Source: Gammaproteobacteria bacterium | GTDB taxonomy: Bacteria > Pseudomonadota > Gammaproteobacteria > SZUA-229 | Direction of reading: 5' to 3' | Assembly: GCA_016764035.1 (NCBI GenBank) | Contig: JAESSQ010000099.1 | Coordinates: forward strand, 1-11,594 | DNA length: 11,594 bases | In this document: one piece after another, positions 5,667-11,594 of the stretch | Numbering within the stretch: the first letter of the stretch is position 1 | How the letters are laid out: each line of letters begins with the position of its first letter | Notes under the pieces: model-generated | Told to the model about the DNA's origin: nothing | Seen by the model: the letters and a program-made list of their open reading frames with translations, nothing else | Databases searched by the model: none | Made by a program: the position numbers and the translations under genes

Positions 5667-6461
5667 ATGTCATTCAAACTAACAACACCATTAATCAGTA
5701 AAATTATTTTATGGACGGCTCTATGGGCATTCTTCGCTATGTTATCTGCACCATTAATGGCAGAGCCTACGCAAGACAATCGACGTTCTAAATCAATCAG
5801 CTTTAGCCAGAGTGAAACACTTAATAAAGCCAGCAGAGATAAAAAACTGAACGAAAGTGAAGCTGACATCATGTCACCACTTAACAAGCAGGGGTTTCGT
5901 GTTGAATCAACTATAAAAGCTGCACACGGCACATCAGCGTTATCTTCAAATAACGGTGAAATTACGTTGTATGACGCATCGACTGCGCTAATCAGTGATT
6001 TTGATTACGATGGTTTTTACCATCGTTTCAGTGTCACCATCGATGCCGATACCATTTTCGACACATCGTATATTTATGCTAAGTTATATCTTAGTTATGA
6101 AGGTGGGCCGTGGAATCATTTTGCTACCAGCGGTAATTACCATATTCAGGGTAACAGTGAGCATGACAGCTTCACCATCGAAACAGAGCTTGCCGACGGA
6201 TTCCCCCCAGGTTATTACGATATCCGTATCGAACTGTATAATGCAGATTATAATCAATGGCTGTTAAGCTACGGACCTTATGATGATGCTTCCTTGAGCA
6301 CATTTCCACTAGAAGACAGTTATCATGACGACGATGCATCCTTCCCCATACAAACAGAAATTGTGGTTGCCGGTCATGCTGGTGCTATGAACTGGCTACT
6401 GCTACTCATACCGGTATCGATACTATTAATCCGTACATGTAGCACGCGAAATAAACAATAA
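5667..6461 (+). CDS. Exported protein with C-terminal anchor, choice-of-anchor-H-like
   Basis: A 264-residue exported protein. A long signal peptide (hydrophobic 13-31, likely cleavage after LMA at 32) is followed by a charged Ser/Asn/Lys-rich linker (33-85), then a beta-rich domain (about 98-218). That domain contains DFDYDGFYHRFSVTIDAD (111-128), YAKLYLSYEGGPW (137-149), GYYDIRIELYNADY (182-195) and SYGPYDDASLSTFPLEDS (201-218). From memory this pattern belongs to the proteins annotated choice-of-anchor H. The C-terminus has GHAGA (236-240), a membrane segment (241-255) and a tail with Arg256, Cys258 and Arg261. This resembles a degenerate GlyGly-CTERM signal, which rhombosortase processes, or may simply be a membrane anchor. 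Function is unknown; the domain may bind a ligand at the surface. AGGAG at 5656-5660 supports the start. The next gene follows after 9 nt, so the two are probably co-transcribed from the PhoP-like box. Confidence 0.75.
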   Translation: MSFKLTTPLISKIILWTALWAFFAMLSAPLMAEPTQDNRRSKSISFSQSETLNKASRDKKLNESEADIMSPLNKQGFRVESTIKAAHGTSALSSNNGEITLYDASTALISDFDYDGFYHRFSVTIDADTIFDTSYIYAKLYLSYEGGPWNHFATSGNYHIQGNSEHDSFTIETELADGFPPGYYDIRIELYNADYNQWLLSYGPYDDASLSTFPLEDSYHDDDASFPIQTEIVVAGHAGAMNWLLLLIPVSILLIRTCSTRNKQ

Positions 6462-6470
6462 TGATAATAA

Positions 6471-7664
6471 ATGGCCAATATAATTAAAGCCGATGTATTG
6501 ATAATTGGCGCCAGTGCATCGGGTTTAATGTGTGCCATAGAAGCAGGTAAAAGAGGACGTAAGGTTGTCGTGCTCGACCATGCCAATAAAGCCGGTAAAA
6601 AAATTCTAATGTCTGGCGGTGGACGATGTAATTTTACTAATATGGATATCGATGCCAGTAATTTTATTTCTCACAATCCACATTTTTGTAAATCGGCATT
6701 AAGTCGCTATACACAATGGGATTTTATCGCCATGGTAAACCAACATAATATCCCCTATCACGAACGTGATTTAGGCAAATTATTTTGTGATGAGAGTGCT
6801 AAAGATATTCTCAATATGTTACTTGCCGAGTGTAAGAAAGCGAAGGTGACTATCTGTCTGAACAGCGTCATTGACAGTATCGATCAAACGTTAACAAATG
6901 AATTTTTAACCACGACCACAAAAGGTAATTTTCAAGCATCATCACTGGTCATAGCCTGCGGTGGTTTATCTATACCGAAGATGTGCGCCAGCCCTTTAGG
7001 ATACAAAATTGCCGAACAGTTCGATCACCACATCTGGCCGACTTCAGCAGGTCTGGTTCCATTTACTTTACACAAACATGATAAACAACAACTTGACGGA
7101 CTTTCAGGTATTTCCGTCGAGAGTAACGTAAGTAATGAGAGCATTGCTTTTAATAAGGAAAATATTTTATTTACGCATCGTGGCCTTAGTGGCCCGGCTA
7201 TCTTACAAATTTCTTCCTATTGGAAGGCAGGTGAAAACATCACCATTAATCTATTACCTGATATATCTGTCAAAGATCTATTGAAATCACGACAAATAAA
7301 ACAACCCAACATAAAATTAAAAACCGTTTTATCTGAAGTACTACCGAAACGTTTAGTCCCTGGTCTATTTGATAAAATATTGATTGATAAACCGTTACAG
7401 GAGCTTTCACAACAAAAAATACTTGAAATTGCTAAGCAACTCGAACAATGGCAAATAAAACCCAATAGCACAGAAGGTTATCGAACAGCAGAAGTTACAC
7501 TGGGTGGCGTCGATTGTAACCAGTTGTCGTCAAAGACCATGGAATCAAAAAATACAGCTGGTTTATATTTTATTGGAGAAGTGGTTGATGTAAGCGGATG
7601 GCTGGGTGGTTATAATTTTCAGTGGGCATGGTCTTCAGGTTGGTGTGCGGGACAGGTCGTTTGA
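6471..7664 (+). CDS. yhiN: NAD(P)/FAD-dependent oxidoreductase, YhiN/HI0933 family
   Basis: A 397-residue cytoplasmic flavoprotein of the HI0933/YhiN (BaiN-like) family. An N-terminal Rossmann motif VLIIGASASGLM (9-20) and the acidic end VVLDHANKAGKKIL (33-46) bind FAD; the family signature LMSGGGRCNFTN (46-57) follows, then LFTHRGLSGPAILQISSYW and, at the C-terminus, EGYRTAEVTLGGVD and GLYFIGEVVDVSGWLGGYNFQWAWSSG. Length equals E. coli YhiN (about 400). The Rossmann GxGxxG is GxSxxG here (Ser15). Biochemical role is not firmly known; a relative in gut clostridia (BaiN) takes part in bile-acid metabolism, but no such link is suggested here. It starts 9 nt after the anchored-protein gene without a good Shine-Dalgarno, suggesting translational coupling. 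This may be genomic chance or may place it under the PhoP-like promoter. Confidence 0.9.
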   Translation: MANIIKADVLIIGASASGLMCAIEAGKRGRKVVVLDHANKAGKKILMSGGGRCNFTNMDIDASNFISHNPHFCKSALSRYTQWDFIAMVNQHNIPYHERDLGKLFCDESAKDILNMLLAECKKAKVTICLNSVIDSIDQTLTNEFLTTTTKGNFQASSLVIACGGLSIPKMCASPLGYKIAEQFDHHIWPTSAGLVPFTLHKHDKQQLDGLSGISVESNVSNESIAFNKENILFTHRGLSGPAILQISSYWKAGENITINLLPDISVKDLLKSRQIKQPNIKLKTVLSEVLPKRLVPGLFDKILIDKPLQELSQQKILEIAKQLEQWQIKPNSTEGYRTAEVTLGGVDCNQLSSKTMESKNTAGLYFIGEVVDVSGWLGGYNFQWAWSSGWCAGQVV

Positions 7665-7850
7665 ATTTAAATATAATTTTATTTAACTATATAATATAAC
7701 TTATTGATTTTTAAATATTTATATTAAAACTTTCTTTTAACTACACAGCTAACTTTGCTTTTGTACACAAAGCCATATTAAATAATGTAGTATCTACAGC
7801 TCATGTAAAAAATAACTACTTAATCAAAACATTTTATGCAAAGGTGAATA

Positions 7851-8105
7851 ATGCAGTACACAAACGATCAAATGGCTGAAATAGATATACTTATTCGTTT
7901 TAATCTGCAATCGACTCAGCAAGGAATAAAAGTTCACTCAAGAGCAAACCAGGAGCAGATTGATGCTGTACAACGCCTGTTTGATAAAGGTCTGGTAACA
8001 GCCATTGACGGTGGTTACCTGACAGATTTAGGCAGAAAGGCTGCTGAACATGCACAAGCCCTGTTACTGATGCTAACGCCACATCAACAAAGTATGGCGA
8101 GTTAA
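7851..8105 (+). CDS. TIGR02647 family small protein
   Basis: An 84-residue soluble protein that I recognise as the TIGR02647 family, found in gammaproteobacteria and still without assigned function. Typical stretches are LIRFNLQSTQQGIKVH (14-29), an amphipathic helix with QIDAVQRLFDKGLVT (36-50) and the turn DGGYLTDLGRKAAEHAQALL (53-72). The helix-turn-beta-hairpin order resembles a winged helix, so DNA binding is possible but unproven. A strong Shine-Dalgarno AAGGTG (7841-7846) sets the start. The 186-bp gap upstream (7665-7850) is very AT-rich and holds only a short palindrome TTTGT-AC-ACAAA (7760-7771); no convincing promoter can be picked. The gene appears monocistronic. Confidence 0.85.
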   Translation: MQYTNDQMAEIDILIRFNLQSTQQGIKVHSRANQEQIDAVQRLFDKGLVTAIDGGYLTDLGRKAAEHAQALLLMLTPHQQSMAS

Positions 8106-8238
8106 TTCGCTTAACCCTTTCGGACTGTCTCCCACTAAAACACATATAGCTTGATTGACGGGTGCAAAAACACTCACACAGTACAAATATATGTCGTATA
8201 CAAGTTAAATTTTAGTGCCTTTTTCAACATAGCGGCGT

Positions 8239-8280
8239 TATACTTTAACTCATCAACCTTTCACTTCTATCGGGAGGTGA
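8239..8280 (+). promoter_or_regulatory. -10 element and very strong Shine-Dalgarno before the deacylase gene
   Basis: TATACT (8239-8244) is a 5/6 match to the -10 consensus, but no good -35 stands 16-18 nt upstream. GGGAGGTGA (8272-8280), ending 3 nt before the ATG at 8284, is a near-complete complement of the 16S 3' end, the strongest ribosome site in the window. Confidence 0.4.
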
Positions 8281-8283
8281 ATC

Positions 8284-8751
8284 ATGAACATTGCAAATAC
8301 ATTGGTCAAACAATTGGCCAAGCATGGTATCAGTTACGATATCGTTAAACATACCTATTCAAACTCCAGCTTACACGCAGCGCACTCAGCCGCTATTCCG
8401 GCTGCTAAATTGGTTAAATCAGTCATTTTGGAAGATGAAAAAGGTTATGTTATGGCTCTCATTCCTGCCAATAATTTCGTAAAAATAAACGAAATAAATA
8501 TGTTTCTGAATAGGCATATGGGCCTGGTAACAGAGTCAGAATTAAATCATTTATTTATTGATTGTGACAGCGGCGCCATACCACCGGTAGGTAATGCTTA
8601 TGGCATGTCGACGGTCGTCGATTATTATTTAGATGACTGTAGTGATGTCTATATCGAAGCCGGTAATCACACTGACCTATTGCATATTAGTGGTAGTGCG
8701 TTTAGAAAATTAAACGAACACTCACATCATGCCAGCATTTGCGTTCATTAG
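8284..8751 (+). CDS. YbaK/ProX-type aminoacyl-tRNA deacylase domain protein
   Basis: A 155-residue protein with a single YbaK/EbsC domain, the fold that hydrolyses mischarged aminoacyl-tRNAs such as Ala- or Cys-tRNA(Pro) in trans. The family Lys (Lys45 in AKLVKSVILED) and the GAIPPVGNAYGM loop (97-108) are visible, followed by the conserved ending VYIEAGNHTDLLHISGSAFRKL (122-143). The size matches free-standing relatives (YbaK 159 residues, ProXp-Ala about 165). The GxxPPxG loop is closer to ProXp/PrdX-type members than to YbaK (GGISPLG), so the substrate is undecided. The region around 8151-8283 lacks a coding gene; the ATG is fixed by the strong Shine-Dalgarno. Downstream, GTTCA-TTAG-TGAAC spans the stop codon (8743-8756) but is too short to call a terminator. 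Confidence 0.85.
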   Translation: MNIANTLVKQLAKHGISYDIVKHTYSNSSLHAAHSAAIPAAKLVKSVILEDEKGYVMALIPANNFVKINEINMFLNRHMGLVTESELNHLFIDCDSGAIPPVGNAYGMSTVVDYYLDDCSDVYIEAGNHTDLLHISGSAFRKLNEHSHHASICVH

Positions 8752-9079
8752 TGAACTACAAAAAATTAGACTATAAAAATTAGCGCTGCTAAAGATAAAT
8801 TTATCGAGTGGCCTTTTACATTTAAAACATCAGTCGATGTTTGTTACCCTTTATATATGCTTTTCTAACGGTTACGCATATTAGTCTGGCGTCAGTTTAT
8901 CTTTAAACTATGCCGTCATAATATTGAATAACACTATTTTTATCCCATCGATGTCTCTATAAAGTCATATTAAAAGCGTTGTTATCAATTTTTATGACAG
9001 ACATCTCAGTTTTTGAAAAGCCGTTCGTGTACACTGCATTTCTTATCTGAAGCAGTTAATAAATAACAAGGAAATAACA
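8752..9079. other. 328-bp gene-free gap, no clear element
   Basis: I find no gene or RNA here. Small structures exist: TTAGC-GCT-GCTAA near 8780, a 7-bp hairpin AAACATC-AGTC-GATGTTT (8825-8842) without a T-run, and a 10-bp inverted pair TAAAGATAAA (8790-8799) / TTTATCTTTA (8896-8905) 96 bp apart. All are weak. The final ~100 bp probably hold the promoter of the small membrane protein, but I cannot pick a convincing -35/-10 pair. Confidence 0.4.
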
Positions 9080-9295
9080 GTGGAAAACAAGCCATCAATA
9101 AAAAAAGAAGCCGTAGAAACGGATACGAAAAAGCTAATACTCGTAATTTTTTATATGTCGCTGCTTGTTTTTGTTATATTTGGACTCGGCCCAGAAGGCC
9201 TCGATACCACCAGTACAAATAACGCTACATCTACAAATCAGGGTTCTAATAAGAATACTACCGTACAAGTAAAACCTCATGGTTACACTTCATAA
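9080..9295 (+). CDS. Small single-pass membrane protein, unknown function
   Basis: I do not recognise this 71-residue protein. It has a charged N-terminus (Lys/Glu rich, 1-17), one membrane helix (about 18-37, LILVIFYMSLLVFVIFGLG) and a Ser/Thr/Asn-rich tail (about 42-66) that would face the periplasm if the positive-inside rule holds. The start is GTG at 9080, supported by AAGGAA (9068-9073), 6 nt upstream; no in-frame ATG offers a better fit. It ends 9 nt from the end of the convergent antiporter gene, with no terminator visible between. Reality of the gene rests on the ribosome site, the clean membrane segment and the lack of a competing frame. A toxin or a small regulator of the antiporter are possible but unsupported. 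Confidence 0.65.
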   Translation: MENKPSIKKEAVETDTKKLILVIFYMSLLVFVIFGLGPEGLDTTSTNNATSTNQGSNKNTTVQVKPHGYTS

Positions 9296-9304
9296 TACGG
9301 TTTA

Positions 9305-10549
9305 TTAATTAACTTTTTTAGAATATTTTACCAGTGGTCCAATAGTAAGCCCCTGTACGATTATTGAAAATGCCACCACGATATAAGTTATCGTAACCAA
9401 GGTATCTCGCACTTCGCCAGCCGGTAGTGACAACGCCAACGCAACAGAAATTCCACCACGCAAACCGCCCCAGGTTAATATGGTTACCACCATTGGACTG
9501 AAATCACGGGAATAACGCATTAAGCCTATCGGCAAACCAACGGCGATCAGTCTAGCGAATAACGTCATCGGTATAACCAGTAAACCTGCCAGTAAAAACT
9601 CCTCTTGATACGTCAGTACCAATACTTCCATACCAATAAGTACAAACAATACCGCATTTAAAATTTCATCGACGAGCTTCCAGAAATTATCTAAATGTTC
9701 TCGTGTTTTATCCGACATGGCAAACATGCGACCATGGTTACCAATCAACAAACCTGCAACGACGATAGCTATGGGTGCAGAAATATGCAGTGCTTCGGCG
9801 AGTGCGTAACCACCAGTGGTTAACGCCAGTGTAATCAGCACTTCAACCGTATAATCATCGACCTGCTTTAACATCCAGTAAGCTGCGCCACCAATAGCCA
9901 ACCCATAGAGTGCGCCACCTATCACTTCCTGTACGAATAAACCGGCAATAGATAAAGCAGAAACTTCACCCTCACCCGTGGCGATACCAAGTAAGACTAA
10001 AAAAACAACAACGGCGACACCATCATTGAAGAGTGATTCGCCAACAATTTTCGTCTCCAGTGTTTTAGGTGCGCCAGCTTTAGCCAAAATCCCTAATACT
10101 GCAATAGGGTCAGTCGGTGCAATCAGCGCCCCCAGTAACAGACAATAGATAAAGGGAATTTCCAGGCCAATAAAACCAAACAACCAATAGGCCATATAAC
10201 CAACCATAAAGGTTGCACTCAAAACGCCGGCTGTCGCCAGAACCGCAATCACCCAACGCTGCTTGGCTAAATCGCCAAGGTTAACGTGCAGCGCACCGGC
10301 AAATAACAACAAACTCAGCATACCGTGCAATAAGGTATCATCAAAATCTATCGATGCTACCAAATCAGCAACCTGCTCTTCAACACCATGCGTTAATGGT
10401 CCAAGAAAAAGCAAGGTCAACGACGTCAGCATGGCGATAAGCATAAGACCAATCGCACTCGGTAATTTGAGATATCGAAAATTTATATAGCTGAACGCAG
10501 CCGCAAGTGTTATCAATATTGATATGATGTGAAAAAGGTTCATGGCCAA
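9305..10549 (-). CDS. CPA1 family Na+(K+)/H+ antiporter
   Basis: A 414-residue inner-membrane protein with about 12 hydrophobic segments, belonging to the NhaP/NHE-type CPA1 antiporters, which exchange cytoplasmic Na+ or K+ for H+. Visible motifs: GALIAPTDPIAVLGI (140-154), with Thr146-Asp147 of the discontinuous helix, ESLFNDGVAVVVF (171-183), with the Asn175-Asp176 pair typical of electroneutral CPA1 members, and TWGGLRGGISVALALSLP (359-376), with conserved Arg364. There is no long C-terminal cytosolic regulatory domain as found in larger relatives. The start ATG at 10549 has only a weak AGAGA upstream; the ATG two codons later is an alternative. It lies 48 nt after ytoQ on the same strand, so co-transcription is possible. 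Ion preference cannot be read from the sequence. Confidence 0.92.
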   Translation of the reverse strand: MAMNLFHIISILITLAAAFSYINFRYLKLPSAIGLMLIAMLTSLTLLFLGPLTHGVEEQVADLVASIDFDDTLLHGMLSLLLFAGALHVNLGDLAKQRWVIAVLATAGVLSATFMVGYMAYWLFGFIGLEIPFIYCLLLGALIAPTDPIAVLGILAKAGAPKTLETKIVGESLFNDGVAVVVFLVLLGIATGEGEVSALSIAGLFVQEVIGGALYGLAIGGAAYWMLKQVDDYTVEVLITLALTTGGYALAEALHISAPIAIVVAGLLIGNHGRMFAMSDKTREHLDNFWKLVDEILNAVLFVLIGMEVLVLTYQEEFLLAGLLVIPMTLFARLIAVGLPIGLMRYSRDFSPMVVTILTWGGLRGGISVALALSLPAGEVRDTLVTITYIVVAFSIIVQGLTIGPLVKYSKKVN

Positions 10550-10597
10550 ATGTCTCTAAATAACGGTTTGTATATTTACGCAGTTAACAACGTAGCT

Positions 10598-11047
10598 TTA
10601 AACAGCTTTAGCCGTTGTCACATATTTTAAAATTTCGACGATCTCTTCAGGTGTTTTTGCCCATGCCATGGCGGCTGCATCAACTTCTTTAAGGGGATGA
10701 ATAATGCTTTCATCATGCAAAGTAATGTAGGGCGTATCCATAGCGGCACATAAGCCAGCTTCAAATGCCGCATTCCATTGTTTGTATTTGTCACCAAAAC
10801 GTACGATAGCTAAATCACAATTTTCGATTAAGGTTTTAGTACGAATGGCATTAACTTTGGATGACTTATGATCGCGCCAGTAATCGTCATTTTCATCACC
10901 TAATACATCACCCGCAGCATCACTGGCTTCATGATCGGTTACTGCCGAGGTAAAGCTTACCGGTAATTTGTTGGTTTTTGCGCCAGCCATAATTTGCTCG
11001 CGCCAGTTTGTGTGTATCTCTCCAGAAAGATAAATTGTCCAGTTCAT
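10598..11047 (-). CDS. ytoQ: YtoQ family protein
   Basis: A 149-residue cytoplasmic protein of the YtoQ family. The N-terminal strand and loop IYLSGEIHTNWREQI (5-19) and the stretch VRFGDKYKQWNAAFEAGLCAA are the family hallmarks. The fold is related to nucleoside 2-deoxyribosyltransferases and TIR-like NAD hydrolases, but no activity is established for YtoQ as far as I know. I choose the ATG at 11047 because family members start at this point and AAGAAG precedes it. A longer frame begins with TTG at 11107, overlapping the stop of the upstream gene, and would add 20 hydrophobic residues; it has no ribosome site. The gene is 56 nt after the TauE-like gene and 48 nt before the antiporter gene, on the same strand. 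Confidence 0.87.
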   Translation of the reverse strand: MNWTIYLSGEIHTNWREQIMAGAKTNKLPVSFTSAVTDHEASDAAGDVLGDENDDYWRDHKSSKVNAIRTKTLIENCDLAIVRFGDKYKQWNAAFEAGLCAAMDTPYITLHDESIIHPLKEVDAAAMAWAKTPEEIVEILKYVTTAKAV

Positions 11048-11103
11048 TATTTTTCTTCTTATTAAATTAATTGATGTTAAAAACAGCACGCATACTAACA
11101 GTT

Positions 11104-11594
11104 TCAAGGTGCTATTGATTTAATGATTAACATGACGCCACTCATCATCAACAAAATATTGATGACCTGATTAAAACGTTGTTGATTAATTTTAATATGC
11201 ATATGATTGCCGACATACATCGCTAAAAATAATACCGGTAATAAAACGGCTGTCATCCACAATACTTGCGGTGTATACAAACCATTTATGGCATACCCTG
11301 TCATTCGCGCGCCACCATCAAGTAAAAAGATCATCGCAATTGTGGCGCGAAATTGACTCTTATTTAGCTGTCGCATTTTTAAGTACACAACATAAAATGG
11401 ACCACCGGTTCCAAACAGTGCACCAACAATACCACCTCCGAAACCTGCTGCAATCGCCCATCGCCTGCCACCCGCATGAACCGGTAAAGGTAATAACGAA
11501 TAAATAGAATACAACAAAACAAATATGCCAAGCGCGATAATCAGTTGATTGGCATCGACATTAATCAATAGCCACATGGCAATAGCTACACCAA
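11104..11594 (-). CDS. TauE/SafE family membrane permease, C-terminal part (5' end outside window)
   Basis: The frame is open through the right edge of the window, so this is the C-terminal ~162 residues of a longer membrane protein. From the edge inward: a membrane helix (LIIALGIFVLLYSIYSLLPL), the family motif FGGGIVGALFGTGGPFYVVYL in a re-entrant or membrane segment, then the GARMTGY stretch and two further helices (VLWMTAVLLPVLFLAMYVG; ILLMMSGVMLIIKSI). TauE/SafE proteins have two similar half-domains, each with a GGGxxGxxxGxGG-type motif; this is the second half. Members export or import sulfite, sulfonates or other small acids, and many have unknown substrates. Here no sulfur gene is nearby. 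The ATG at 11577 is internal. It is followed by ytoQ after 56 nt. Confidence 0.88.
   Translation of the reverse strand, partial: GVAIAMWLLINVDANQLIIALGIFVLLYSIYSLLPLPVHAGGRRWAIAAGFGGGIVGALFGTGGPFYVVYLKMRQLNKSQFRATIAMIFLLDGGARMTGYAINGLYTPQVLWMTAVLLPVLFLAMYVGNHMHIKINQQRFNQVINILLMMSGVMLIIKSIAP

Noticed and set aside
7753..7773. Palindromic stretch with TTTGT-AC-ACAAA upstream of the TIGR02647 gene as an operator
   Set aside because: Arms of 5 bp in AT-rich DNA are expected by chance, and no second copy was found.
8151..8348. 65-residue open frame before and over the start of the deacylase gene
   Set aside because: It overlaps a well-supported gene in another frame, has no ribosome site and no recognisable composition.
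8790..8905. 10-bp inverted pair TAAAGATAAA / TTTATCTTTA as ends of a small mobile element (MITE)
   Set aside because: Arms are short and AT-rich, no target-site duplication is seen and only one copy exists in the window.
11048..11107. 20-residue hydrophobic N-terminal extension of YtoQ from a TTG at 11107
   Set aside because: Family members start at MNWTIYLSGE; the extension has no Shine-Dalgarno and translates the gap to the upstream gene.

Overview
The window reads as chromosomal DNA from an AT-rich gammaproteobacterium, probably aquatic or marine. The basis is gene content: YbiT, RlmA, YhiN and PhoP/PhoQ resemble enterobacterial and Shewanella/Vibrio-type proteins closely, and the TIGR02647 and choice-of-anchor-H type genes fit the same group. 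The order cannot be fixed from this sequence. I see no tRNA, rRNA, CRISPR array, insertion sequence or phage gene.

Layout. Positions 2-1003 hold the 3' two thirds of an ABC-F ATPase gene (ybiT), followed by a NYN/LabA-type putative nuclease gene (1133-1606). The rRNA methyltransferase gene rlmA (minus strand, 2494-1637) converges on it. A plus-strand block follows: a secreted His/Asn-rich protein (2665-3135), a small periplasmic PepSY protein (3261-3512), a PhoP-type response regulator (3534-4214), a PhoQ-type sensor kinase (4224-5537), an exported protein with a C-terminal membrane anchor (5667-6461) and a YhiN-type flavoprotein (6471-7664). Next come separate small genes: a TIGR02647-type protein (7851-8105), a YbaK/ProX-type tRNA deacylase (8284-8751) and a small single-pass membrane protein of unknown function (9080-9295). 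The right end is on the minus strand: a TauE/SafE-type permease (cut by the window edge), a YtoQ-family protein and a CPA1 Na+/H+ antiporter, possibly co-transcribed.

The most interesting part is 2.5-6.5 kb. The two genes for exported proteins that flank the PepSY-phoP-phoQ cluster are each preceded by the same direct repeat, CGTTCAGC-N3-CGTTCAGC. It has an 11-bp period and a -10-like hexamer 12 nt downstream of the second CGTTCA in both cases. The layout matches the classical PhoP box (GTTTA half-sites, N5 spacer) with a changed half-site. I infer a local PhoP-type regulon: the sensor and PepSY protein perceive an envelope signal and the regulator switches on a His-rich, probably metal-binding or polyanion-binding exported protein and a surface-anchored protein. 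The stress or ion sensed is not shown by the sequence. The leader of the anchored-protein gene also has an inverted repeat that could occlude its Shine-Dalgarno site.
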